A stretch of 35,258 nucleotides of DNA from DATFYI01 sp035315125 (lineage in GTDB: Bacteria > Chloroflexota > Anaerolineae > Anaerolineales > Anaerolineaceae). The stretch lies in contig DATFYI010000021.1 in assembly GCA_035315125.1 (NCBI GenBank), positions 1 through 35,258 on the forward strand. Direction: 5' to 3'. Position numbers and translations under genes: made by a program. The notes beneath the pieces are model-generated. The model worked only from the letters and a program-made list of their open reading frames with translations, did no database searches and was not told where the DNA came from. Positions 16,320 to 23,474 of the stretch are shown here, piece by piece. Positions within the stretch are counted from its first letter, which is position 1. Every line of letters begins with the position of its first letter.

Positions 16320-16329
16320 CTCAATTCGT

Positions 16330-16358
16330 TTGCTAAGCTCTGGTATACTGTTTATAAT
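16330..16358 (+). promoter_or_regulatory. selD promoter, near-leaderless
   Basis: TTGCTA (16330-16335) and TATAAT (16353-16358) are 17 bases apart, a good vegetative promoter. Only 7 bases separate the -10 from the ATG at 16366 and there is no Shine-Dalgarno sequence, so the message would start at or one base before the start codon. Confidence 0.6.
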
Positions 16359-16365
16359 AAGCCCT

Positions 16366-17433
16366 ATGAGCGATATCAATTTGCCGCCAAGCGGAAAACA
16401 AATCCGCCTGACAACACTCTCAAACTGTGCCGGTTGAGCATCCAAGCTTAATGCGGAAACGCTGGCGCAAGTTCTGCGCCCACTAGAGGGTGTTTTTAGA
16501 TCAAGCGATTATCCGGATCTGTTGGTTGGGATGGATTCACCGGATGATGCCGCCGTGTGGCGCCTCGATGAAGGGCGCGCCCTGGTAGTGACTACCGATT
16601 TCTTCACCCCGGTGGTCGATGACGCCTACGATTATGGGGCCATCGCCGCCGCCAACAGTCTCTCGGATGTGTACGCCATGGGTGGGCAACCATTCCTGGC
16701 GCTGAATATCGCCGCGCTTCCCCCCAGCCTGCCATCTGCTGTTCTTTCTGAGATCATTCGGGGCGGAGCCGAGAAAGCGCGTGAGGCCGGGGTAGTGATC
16801 GCTGGCGGTCACACCATTCAGGATCAAGAGCCCAAATTTGGATTGGTGGTGATTGGTTTTGTAGACCCTCACAAAATGCTGACTAAAGACGGCGCTCGTG
16901 TGGGTGATCGGTTGGTGCTGACCAAACCGCTTGGTTTTGGCGTTACTACCACGGCTCTCAAACGTGAGCAGGTAGCCCCCGAAGACCTGGCAGACGCGGT
17001 TGCCTGGATGAAGAAACTGAATCGTTCAGCCAGTGTGCTGGCGGTTGAGAGCGGTCTGCAAGGCGGCACGGATATCACCGGTTACAGCCTGATGGGTCAC
17101 GCGTATGAAATGGCGCAGGCTAGCGGAGTTCGCCTGCGTTTTAACTATGAAAAGGTGCCTTTTATCAAGGGAGCCCACCGCTACGCCCAGGCTGGTGCTT
17201 TCCCGGGTGGCGCCTGGGATAACCAGGCTTATTATGGCAGTAGCGTGCACTTTAAAATGAACCTGGACGAAGCTGATCGCATGCTATTATTTGATCCACA
17301 AACCAGCGGTGGATTGCTTTTAGCAGTCCCTCCAGAAAAGCTGGCTGCATTTTTTGAACTGGCAGAGAAACTCGAACAGCCTGTTTGGGAAATCGGACAG
17401 GTAGAGGTTGGTGCTGGTATTGAAATTGTCTAA
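16366..17433 (+). CDS. selD: selenophosphate synthase, itself a selenoprotein
   Basis: SelD makes selenophosphate from selenide and ATP, the selenium donor for selenocysteine and selenouridine. The first 52 codons lie before the apparent open frame because codon 24 (16435-16437) is UGA. Read as selenocysteine, the N-terminus is IRLTTLSNCAGUASK, which aligns with the E. coli RLTQYSHGAGCGCK so that Sec24 sits on catalytic Cys17 and Lys27 on catalytic Lys20. Cys21 makes a CxxU motif where E. coli has GAGC; E. coli Cys19 is Ser here. Other family motifs are intact: DDAAVW, TTDFFTPVVDD, AGGHTIQDQEPKFG and DPQTSGGLL. The 355-residue length is normal. The product needs the selenocysteine machinery it supplies, a known self-dependent arrangement. 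Confidence 0.94.
16464..16480 (+). promoter_or_regulatory. bacterial SECIS-like stem-loop (selD)
   Basis: GGCGCA (16464-16469) pairs perfectly with TGCGCC (16475-16480) around loop AGTTC. The loop G (16471) is 33 bases after the UGA, inside the accepted window. The architecture (6-bp GC-rich stem, AGUUY loop) is the same as in the selW-like gene, while the stem sequences differ. Confidence 0.75.
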
Positions 17434-17492
17434 CTGGAATTTTGTGGAGTAGTTGTAAACTGCTCTCATAAAACTGCGGTTTAAGATTGCGG

Positions 17493-17498
17493 TAAAAT
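17493..17498 (+). promoter_or_regulatory. -10-like element for uvrC
   Basis: TAAAAT ends 8 bases before the uvrC ATG with no Shine-Dalgarno sequence between, so a very short or absent leader is likely. No good -35 at normal spacing. Confidence 0.3.
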
Positions 17499-17506
17499 TA
17501 ATTGTT

Positions 17507-19369
17507 ATGAGAATGGTTTCGGAGCATATTCAAGGCATTCTGGATACTCTCCCGAATAAACCGGGTTGTTATCAGATGAAGAATGCCAACGGCGAGATCA
17601 TCTACGTCGGTAAGGCTATCAACCTGCGCAACCGTGTGCGCTCCTATTTTCAGGACGGCCGGGACCAGGATATTAAAACGCGCCAGATGGTGCGTCACAT
17701 TGCGGATATTCAATGGATTGTAGTTGGTTCGGAGCTGGAAGCCTTGATCCTGGAAATGAACCTGATCAAGAAGCACCGCCCGCACTACAATATCCGGCTT
17801 AAAGACGACAAGCGTTATCCGTATATTAAGGTGCATTGGGCCGATCCGTTTCCAAAAGTAACCGTCACCCGTCAGATGCTCAATGATGGAGCGCGCTATT
17901 ATGGTCCGTACACCTCCGTTTGGGCGGTTCACCAGACTTTAGATGTGCTGCGTCGCATCTTCCCATATCTGACCTGTGATAGGGTGATTACCGGCAAAGA
18001 TGCGCGGCCCTGTCTGTATTACGATATCAAGCTCTGTTCAGGTCCTTGCATTGGCGCCATCGACCAGGCTGGTTACCGGCAGGTCATCGAGGACCTGAGC
18101 CAGTTTCTGGAAGGGCGCACAGGGCCGATCGTCGATCGCCTCCGCCAGCAAATGGATACGGCTGCGGAAGAATTACGCTTCGAACAGGCAGCTACTATAC
18201 GGGATCAGATCCAGGCCATTGATAAGGTTGTGGAAAAGCAAAAGGTTATCAGCAGCGAGCAAATGGATTCGGATGTGATTGCCATGGCCCGTTCGGATGG
18301 TGAAGCCTGTGTGCAGATTTTCTTTATACGGGCTGGCAAAATGATCGGGCGCGAGTATTTTATCCTGGAAGGCACCGAAGATGAAGCGGATAACCGCGTC
18401 ATCGGCGAATTTATCAAGCAATTTTATTCTGAAGCGGCCACCATTCCTCCGCAGGTGCTCCTGCCAAATGAGGTAGAAGAAGCTCAAATTATCAAGCAGT
18501 GGCTGAGAACCCGGCGGGGGGGTCAAAAAGTAGAGTTGGTTGTGCCGCGACTTGGCACCCCGCAGGAACTGGTCGAGATGGCCTCTGAAAATGCCTCTGA
18601 TACCCTCAAAGCGCTGCGTACTCAGTGGGAGGCAGACACCAACCGGCAAACCGAGGCTCTGGCAGAACTGCAGCAAGCGCTCCATTTGGCAAGCCCACCC
18701 AATCGAATTGAATGTTATGATATCTCAAACACCCAGGGTACGGCTGCGGTAGGGAGTATGGTTGTTTTCCAACAGGGTGTGCCCAGCAAAAATTTGTATC
18801 GCAGGTACAATATAAAGAGTGCTAGCGGTCCAGATGATTTTGCCAGTATGGAAGAAGTCTTGACCCGCCGGTTTAAGCGCTGGCAGGCTGCTCAGGAAGT
18901 CAGTGCCCCAGGGGAAAAACCGGACCCCTCCTTTTCGCTATTGCCTGACCTGTTGATTGTAGATGGCGGAAAAGGTCAGCTTGGCCGGGCCGTCAAAGTT
19001 TTGGAAGCGTTTGGACTGTCCGGCAGAGTTCCGGTTACCGGTCTGGCAAAACAGCAAGAAGAGTTGTTTTTACCCGGCAGAAGCGAATCTCTGCTTCTGC
19101 CCCGCCATTCACAAGGATTGTATCTACTTCAGCGCATCCGGGATGAAGCCCATCGCTTTGCCATCACTGCCCATCGCAATCGGCGCTCCAAAGCAGGATT
19201 GGCCTCTCGCCTGGAAGCAGTCCCCGGAATTGGCCCCGCTCGTCGCAAGGCTTTGCTGACCCAATTTGGCTCAATACAGGGTATCCAGGAAGCCAGTCTC
19301 GAAGAATTAGAGCGAATTCCAGGGATCTCCGAGGAGATTGCCCAGTCAATCAAATCACAGCTTGAGTAA
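17507..19369 (+). CDS. uvrC: excinuclease ABC subunit C
   Basis: UvrC makes both incisions around DNA damage during nucleotide excision repair with UvrA and UvrB. The 620-residue product has the whole set of domains: the GIY-YIG nuclease at the start (NKPGCYQM, then IIYVGKA, about 14-95), a cysteine group (CDRVITGKDARPCLYYDIKLCSGPC compressed around 160-185), the UVR motif that binds UvrB (about 205-240), the RNase H-like nuclease (IECYDISNTQG near 400, then LLIVDGGKGQL near 480), and two C-terminal helix-hairpin-helix motifs (VPGIGPARRKALL and IPGISEEIAQSI). A second ATG two codons later is possible as the start. There is no Shine-Dalgarno sequence. Confidence 0.97.
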   Translation: MRMVSEHIQGILDTLPNKPGCYQMKNANGEIIYVGKAINLRNRVRSYFQDGRDQDIKTRQMVRHIADIQWIVVGSELEALILEMNLIKKHRPHYNIRLKDDKRYPYIKVHWADPFPKVTVTRQMLNDGARYYGPYTSVWAVHQTLDVLRRIFPYLTCDRVITGKDARPCLYYDIKLCSGPCIGAIDQAGYRQVIEDLSQFLEGRTGPIVDRLRQQMDTAAEELRFEQAATIRDQIQAIDKVVEKQKVISSEQMDSDVIAMARSDGEACVQIFFIRAGKMIGREYFILEGTEDEADNRVIGEFIKQFYSEAATIPPQVLLPNEVEEAQIIKQWLRTRRGGQKVELVVPRLGTPQELVEMASENASDTLKALRTQWEADTNRQTEALAELQQALHLASPPNRIECYDISNTQGTAAVGSMVVFQQGVPSKNLYRRYNIKSASGPDDFASMEEVLTRRFKRWQAAQEVSAPGEKPDPSFSLLPDLLIVDGGKGQLGRAVKVLEAFGLSGRVPVTGLAKQQEELFLPGRSESLLLPRHSQGLYLLQRIRDEAHRFAITAHRNRRSKAGLASRLEAVPGIGPARRKALLTQFGSIQGIQEASLEELERIPGISEEIAQSIKSQLE

Positions 19370-19409
19370 GCTCATCTGAATACCTGGCAGTGGATCGAGG
19401 AAAAACAAA

Positions 19410-19838
19410 ATGGAGACACCGGCAATGAAGAAAATGATCTGGTTGGTAGATGATGATTCTGAAGTAAGGCATGCGGTATGTATGATGTTCAATTTAATGG
19501 GCTACGATTCGCGTGATTTCAAAGATGCTCGCAGCGCAGCCCAGGCTTTGTTGGCAGGTGAGTTGCCAAATATGATGTTTTTGGACATCAATATGCCGGA
19601 TGTCAGCGGTCTGGATCTACTGCAGTTCATTCGCCAGCGTACAAGCTGGCAAAACGTTCCGGTATTGATGATTTCATCCGAAAGCCAGGATACCAGGGTT
19701 GAACAGGCCATCCGAATGGGGGCTGATGGCTACGTCTTCAAGCCGGTCAGTTTTGCCGATCTGGAAATGGCTATTAAATCCGCTTTCCAACGCCGTAAAG
19801 CTGTAACCGGCGAACTAAAAAGCCCGGATCAGAATTAA
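19410..19838 (+). CDS. single-domain CheY-like response regulator
   Basis: The 142-residue protein is one receiver domain without an output domain. The acidic pocket is at DDD 14-16, the phospho-acceptor is Asp59 in FLDINMP, the switch Ser is in MISS (about 89-90), and the conserved Lys is Lys111 in FKP. It should be phosphorylated by a histidine kinase encoded elsewhere and act by protein contact. It lies 40 bases after uvrC, which may be chance. GAGG 9 bases before the ATG at 19410 supports this start; a second ATG five codons on is possible. Confidence 0.92.
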   Translation: METPAMKKMIWLVDDDSEVRHAVCMMFNLMGYDSRDFKDARSAAQALLAGELPNMMFLDINMPDVSGLDLLQFIRQRTSWQNVPVLMISSESQDTRVEQAIRMGADGYVFKPVSFADLEMAIKSAFQRRKAVTGELKSPDQN

Positions 19839-19861
19839 TCGAATCTGCCATCGCAAATTCC

Positions 19862-19890
19862 TTTACGTGGGTGTGAGAGCATGATATAAT
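19862..19890 (+). promoter_or_regulatory. rplS promoter
   Basis: TTTACG (19862-19867) and TATAAT (19885-19890) are 17 bases apart. Transcription would begin near 19897, leaving a leader of about 70 bases before the rplS ATG. Confidence 0.55.
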
Positions 19891-19901
19891 CTGCCCTCGC
19901 G

Positions 19902-19920
19902 TTCAGTGAGTCTCGCTGAA
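19902..19920 (+). promoter_or_regulatory. stem-loop in the rplS leader
   Basis: TTCAGTG (19902-19908) pairs with CGCTGAA (19914-19920), including one G-T pair, around loop AGTCT. It would lie at the very 5' end of the rplS message. It could be an autoregulatory L19 leader or simply protect the 5' end; it matches no leader I can name. Confidence 0.35.
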
Positions 19921-19967
19921 AGAATGCCAGTCTAAGTGTAAGAAAATTTTGGTAAGGATAGAAGATC

Positions 19968-20315
19968 ATGAGTGACCTGATGAAAGCCGTAGAAGCAGCC
20001 AAAAATGCCAATATTCCCGAATTGCAGCCTGGCGACACCGTCAGTGTACATGTTAAGATCAAGGAAGGCAACCGGGAACGTATCCAGGAGTTTAAGGGTA
20101 CCATACTGTTCATCCACAACAACGGCAATGATTCCACGTTTACGGTGCGCCGGATCGCTTCGAACGGCATTGGGGTCGAGCGTACTTTTATGATGCGCTC
20201 CCCGCGCCTTGATAAAGTGGTAGTTGAGCGACATAACACAGTCCGGCGGGCACGCCTTTATTATCTGCGTGGCCGTACGGGCAAGAGCGCCCGCCTCAAA
20301 CAGAAATTTTCATAG
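19968..20315 (+). CDS. rplS: 50S ribosomal protein L19
   Basis: L19 sits at the interface of the 50S and 30S subunits. The 115-residue product has the expected length and motifs: IPELQPGDTVSVHVKI, then EFKGTILFIHNNG, FTVRRIASNGIGVERTF near the centre and RRARLYYLRGRTGKSARL at the end. The ribosome binding site is AAGGA. It stands alone here, without rpsP, rimM and trmD, its usual neighbours in many bacteria. It has its own promoter and a strong terminator. Confidence 0.98.
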   Translation: MSDLMKAVEAAKNANIPELQPGDTVSVHVKIKEGNRERIQEFKGTILFIHNNGNDSTFTVRRIASNGIGVERTFMMRSPRLDKVVVERHNTVRRARLYYLRGRTGKSARLKQKFS

Positions 20316-20340
20316 CTTATAGAGGATTTGAATTTTATCG

Positions 20341-20374
20341 GGGTGCAGCCTTCAATCGGGTTGCGCCCTTTTTT
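20341..20374 (+). terminator. rho-independent terminator of rplS
   Basis: GGGTGCAGCC (20341-20350) pairs with GGTTGCGCCC (20359-20368), ten pairs including two G-T, around an 8-base loop and followed by six T (20369-20374). This is the clearest intrinsic terminator in the window. It also shows that the next gene starts at 20391 and not at the in-frame TTG at 20328. Confidence 0.9.
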
Positions 20375-20390
20375 CTTAGGAGTTACTAAA

Positions 20391-21131
20391 ATGTCCGCAC
20401 CATTAATTGGTGTTACCAGCGGGAGGGAATCAGAAAATATCACGGTCAGACATATTTCTGTTCCAGAAGCTTACATTCAGGCGATTCTGCGAGCTGGCGG
20501 CCTGCCGGTGGTTATCCCGACCGGCTTATCGGAAGGCGATTTCGAAAATCTGCGAAACCATCTGGACGGCTTGCTGATAACCGGGGGAGGCGATATTGAT
20601 CCGGCTCGTTTTGATGGAAGAACGCATGCGCGTGTTTCTGATGTAGACCGCAAACGTGATGATCTGGAAATCGGCCTGGCTCAATTAGCAGTTCGTTCAA
20701 AATGGCCTTTCCTGGCAATATGTCGCGGCATTCAGGTATTAAATGTGGCACTGGGTGGCAGCCTGTACACCGATCTGGCCGACCAGTATCCGAATGCCTT
20801 GCGTCATGATTACTATCCGGATTGGCCGCGTGATTACCACGCCCACCAGGTTAGCGTACTACCCGAAAGCCGGCTGGCTCATATTCTGGGTAAGACCTCT
20901 TTTCCTACCAACAGTCTACACCACCAGGGATTGAATAAGGTCGCCGCCACACTGTGCCCGGTAGGTTTTGCCCCGGATAACCTGGTGGAAGCGGTTGAGC
21001 TGGTTAATGAGGACCATCCTTTTGGATTTGGGGTACAGTGGCATCCGGAATGGCTGCCCGCTGCGCCCGAGATGCGGTCACTTTTCCAGGCATTTATCCA
21101 GGCGGCTGCTACAAACCTGAGCACACGCTAA
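20391..21131 (+). CDS. PuuD-like gamma-glutamyl hydrolase (peptidase C26)
   Basis: The 246-residue product is a class I glutamine amidotransferase-fold hydrolase of the peptidase C26 family, related to PuuD, which cleaves gamma-glutamyl-GABA. The catalytic triad is visible: Cys111 in LAICRGIQVLN, with His218 and Glu220 in GVQWHPEW. The oxyanion region is LLITGGGDIDPARF. The family has several substrates (gamma-glutamyl-GABA, folate polyglutamates and others) and nothing nearby indicates putrescine breakdown, so the substrate is open. TAGGAG 8 bases before the ATG at 20391 sets the start, just after the rplS terminator. murI follows after 19 bases. Confidence 0.92.
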   Translation: MSAPLIGVTSGRESENITVRHISVPEAYIQAILRAGGLPVVIPTGLSEGDFENLRNHLDGLLITGGGDIDPARFDGRTHARVSDVDRKRDDLEIGLAQLAVRSKWPFLAICRGIQVLNVALGGSLYTDLADQYPNALRHDYYPDWPRDYHAHQVSVLPESRLAHILGKTSFPTNSLHHQGLNKVAATLCPVGFAPDNLVEAVELVNEDHPFGFGVQWHPEWLPAAPEMRSLFQAFIQAAATNLSTR

Positions 21132-21150
21132 TGCACATGGAGTGAATAAG

Positions 21151-21990
21151 ATGGCTTTAAAAAGCGAGCAATCACGGATCGGTGTATTTGATTCTGGTGT
21201 GGGAGGCTTATCGGTGCTGCGTGCCATCCGCCAGCAACTCCCTGCCCAACCGGTAATTTTTTTGGCAGATCAGGCACACGTTCCTTACGGTTCACGCGAC
21301 CTGGAAGAAGTACGTTCCTTCTCAGAAGCCATTACACGTTTTCTGATTGATTGTGGGGCACGCCTGATTGTGGTGGCATGTAATACAGCTTCGGCGGCGG
21401 CTTTATACAGCTTACGCAGCACCTTCCCTGAAGTACCATTTGTGGGCATGGAACCGGCCGTTAAACCCGCCGCTGAAAAAACTGCCAGCGGAGTGGTTGG
21501 GGTGCTGGCCACACCTGCTACCTTTCAAGGTGCATTATATGCCTCGGTGGTGGATCGCTTTGCACAGGGTGTGAAAATCTTGCAGGATACCTGCCCTGGC
21601 CTGGTTTCTGAGATTGAAGCTGGCAATTTACAGGGTTCTTCAACCCGCTCAATTTTGGAAAAAGCTCTCAAACCGATGCTCGCTCAAGGTATTGATACGG
21701 TTGTGCTGGCCTGTACTCATTATCCGTTTGTTATCCCGCTGATACAGGAAATTGTTGGGCCGGAAGTGAGGGTCATCGATCCGGCCCCTGCCATAGCTCG
21801 TCAGACCGCTCGCCAGTTAGAAGCCCATGCATGGACCACCCATGTTTCTCAGCCTGGCTTTATCAGGATGTTTACCAGTGGACAACCGCAAAAATTCACC
21901 GATTTGCTTCCATTTATGCTGGGTGAAAAGTTAGTTGCGCAGCAAGTCTTGTGGGAAAACGGTCGTTTGATTGGCGCTGGTGAATTTTAG
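21151..21990 (+). CDS. murI: glutamate racemase
   Basis: MurI converts L-glutamate to D-glutamate for peptidoglycan. The 279-residue product has both catalytic cysteines, in VACNTASAAAL and VLACTHYPF, and the FDSGVGGLSVL start with the conserved Asp. Length is normal. A GTG at 21142 is in frame, but the ATG at 21151 is preferred because GGAG lies 8 bases before it. Its presence implies that this organism makes peptidoglycan, which fits the SH3b and LPxTG-type proteins elsewhere in the window. Confidence 0.96.
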   Translation: MALKSEQSRIGVFDSGVGGLSVLRAIRQQLPAQPVIFLADQAHVPYGSRDLEEVRSFSEAITRFLIDCGARLIVVACNTASAAALYSLRSTFPEVPFVGMEPAVKPAAEKTASGVVGVLATPATFQGALYASVVDRFAQGVKILQDTCPGLVSEIEAGNLQGSSTRSILEKALKPMLAQGIDTVVLACTHYPFVIPLIQEIVGPEVRVIDPAPAIARQTARQLEAHAWTTHVSQPGFIRMFTSGQPQKFTDLLPFMLGEKLVAQQVLWENGRLIGAGEF

Positions 21991-22110
21991 TGTCCTTCCC
22001 ATAAATTTTGGATCGGTTATTTGAATTGAACTGCAAGGCGCGTTTCCGGTGAACGATTGGCTTTCTGGTATACTTAGGATTGTAAAAGCCGGAGGAGGGC
22101 TGAGAATCGT

Positions 22111-22638
22111 ATGCCGCGGGTTGAAATTGACCTTAATCCTGTAACTCATATTATTACAGACGCCATCGGTAAACCAGGTGAGCGTACATTTTATATCCAG
22201 GCCTGGCAAGACGATCGTGTTGTAAGTATTCTGGTCGAAAAAGTACAGATACAGACCCTGGCAATTGGGATCGAACAATTTTTATCCGAATTAACGACCC
22301 GCTATCCTGATCTTCCACAAGCTTCAGAAAAGTTTGATGAAGAAAAAATGCACATCCACCCGCCTGTTGACCCAATTTTCAGGGTTGGTGAGTTAGGATT
22401 GGCTTATGATGCCGACCAGGACCTGCTGATTTTGGTCGCACGTGAAGTTCAGGGCGAGGGTATTAATCCAGAAGAAACCGGTGTTGTGCGTTTCTGGTGT
22501 ACGCGCTCCCAGCTACGAGTGCTGGGTAAATGGGGCCTGGAAATCTCCGGGCGCGGTCGTCCAATCTGCCCGCAGTGCGGTGAGCCTATGGAACCAGAAG
22601 GGCATTTTTGCCCAAAGCGGAATGGCCACAAACATTGA
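22111..22638 (+). CDS. DUF3090 family protein with C-terminal zinc ribbon
   Basis: This 175-residue protein matches DUF3090 (TIGR03847), best known from Actinobacteria. It starts with LNPVTHIITDAIGKPGERTF-like sequence, has a central LGLAYDADQDLLILVARE, and ends in a zinc ribbon with CPQCGEPMEPEGHFC (Cys-x2-Cys, then His and Cys). A GGAGGAGGG ribosome binding site precedes the ATG, and a TATACT -10 candidate lies near 22070. It is followed after 47 bases by an SCO1664-like gene, the same pairing as in Actinobacteria. No biochemical role is known to me. Confidence 0.88.
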   Translation: MPRVEIDLNPVTHIITDAIGKPGERTFYIQAWQDDRVVSILVEKVQIQTLAIGIEQFLSELTTRYPDLPQASEKFDEEKMHIHPPVDPIFRVGELGLAYDADQDLLILVAREVQGEGINPEETGVVRFWCTRSQLRVLGKWGLEISGRGRPICPQCGEPMEPEGHFCPKRNGHKH

Positions 22639-22685
22639 TCAACGCGCTAGCCTGATAGGTTATAGTTGCGTATCGTTTTGAAGTT

Positions 22686-23417
22686 ATGAGCAATTTACCG
22701 GATAAAGAGCAAATCCTGACTGCCTTGCAAAAAGGAGATATCGACCTGCAAGGCCAGTTCTTAAATGGATCGAACTATACCTTTATGGCTCGATTGGCTT
22801 ACGAGGCGTTGGATGTAGCGATTGTATATAAACCCGTCCGCGGTGAGCAGCCACTGTGGGATTTCCCAAACGGCACGTTGGCCAAACGTGAAGTGGCCGC
22901 TTATGGGATGAGTGAAGCACTGGGATGGGAATTGGTGCCGCCTACAGTTTATCGGCGTAAGGGCCCACTGGGTGCGGGTTCTGTACAGCTGTACATTGAA
23001 CATGACCCCGAATATCACTTTTTTAACTTTGTTGAAAAAGATAAACAGCGTTTACGTCCGGTAGCGCTCTTTGATTTGTTAATCAATAATGCAGATCGCA
23101 AAGGCAGTCACATTTTGATTGATGCCAAAGATCACTTATGGGTGATTGACCACGGGCTGTGCTTCCACGAAGAAGATAAACTGCGTACGGTTATCTGGGA
23201 TTTCGGCGGCCAGGAAATTCCAATGCCCCTTTTAAATTGTTTACAAAAATTGCACGGACAATTGCAAGGCAAAGATGATCTGACTCTTCAATTACAGGCT
23301 TTGCTGACACAGAGCGAAGTCAATGCCATGGATAAGCGAATTCGCCGTTTATTGGATAACCGACACTTTCCTCACCCAGGAGGTGGTCACCGGCCTTATC
23401 CCTGGCCTCCCATCTGA
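22686..23417 (+). CDS. SCO1664-like PI3/PI4-kinase-fold protein
   Basis: The 243-residue product matches the SCO1664 family (TIGR03843), distantly related to phosphatidylinositol 3/4-kinases. A VIYKPVRGEQPLWDF segment supplies a candidate ATP-binding Lys. The catalytic-loop-like phrase is LINNADRKGSHIL, followed by LWVIDHGLCFH, where DHG stands in the place of the metal-binding DFG. The C-terminus is His/Pro-rich. Bacterial members are not expected to act on inositol lipids; a small-molecule or protein substrate is more likely. It is paired with DUF3090, as in Actinobacteria. No clear ribosome binding site is seen. Confidence 0.87.
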   Translation: MSNLPDKEQILTALQKGDIDLQGQFLNGSNYTFMARLAYEALDVAIVYKPVRGEQPLWDFPNGTLAKREVAAYGMSEALGWELVPPTVYRRKGPLGAGSVQLYIEHDPEYHFFNFVEKDKQRLRPVALFDLLINNADRKGSHILIDAKDHLWVIDHGLCFHEEDKLRTVIWDFGGQEIPMPLLNCLQKLHGQLQGKDDLTLQLQALLTQSEVNAMDKRIRRLLDNRHFPHPGGGHRPYPWPPI

Positions 23418-23474
23418 TCGAGTCATCCTTTAACTGAAACTTTTTCGGGTTAGCATATTTCCCTGGAGGATAGC

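Noticed and set aside
16366..16521. selD starting at TTG 16522
   Set aside because: It would remove the catalytic residue, the essential Lys and the RLT start of the family, all of which are encoded just upstream in the same frame across the UGA.
20328..20390. TTG start of the PuuD-like gene at 20328
   Set aside because: This start would put the rplS terminator hairpin inside the coding region; the ATG at 20391 has a ribosome binding site and the family start.
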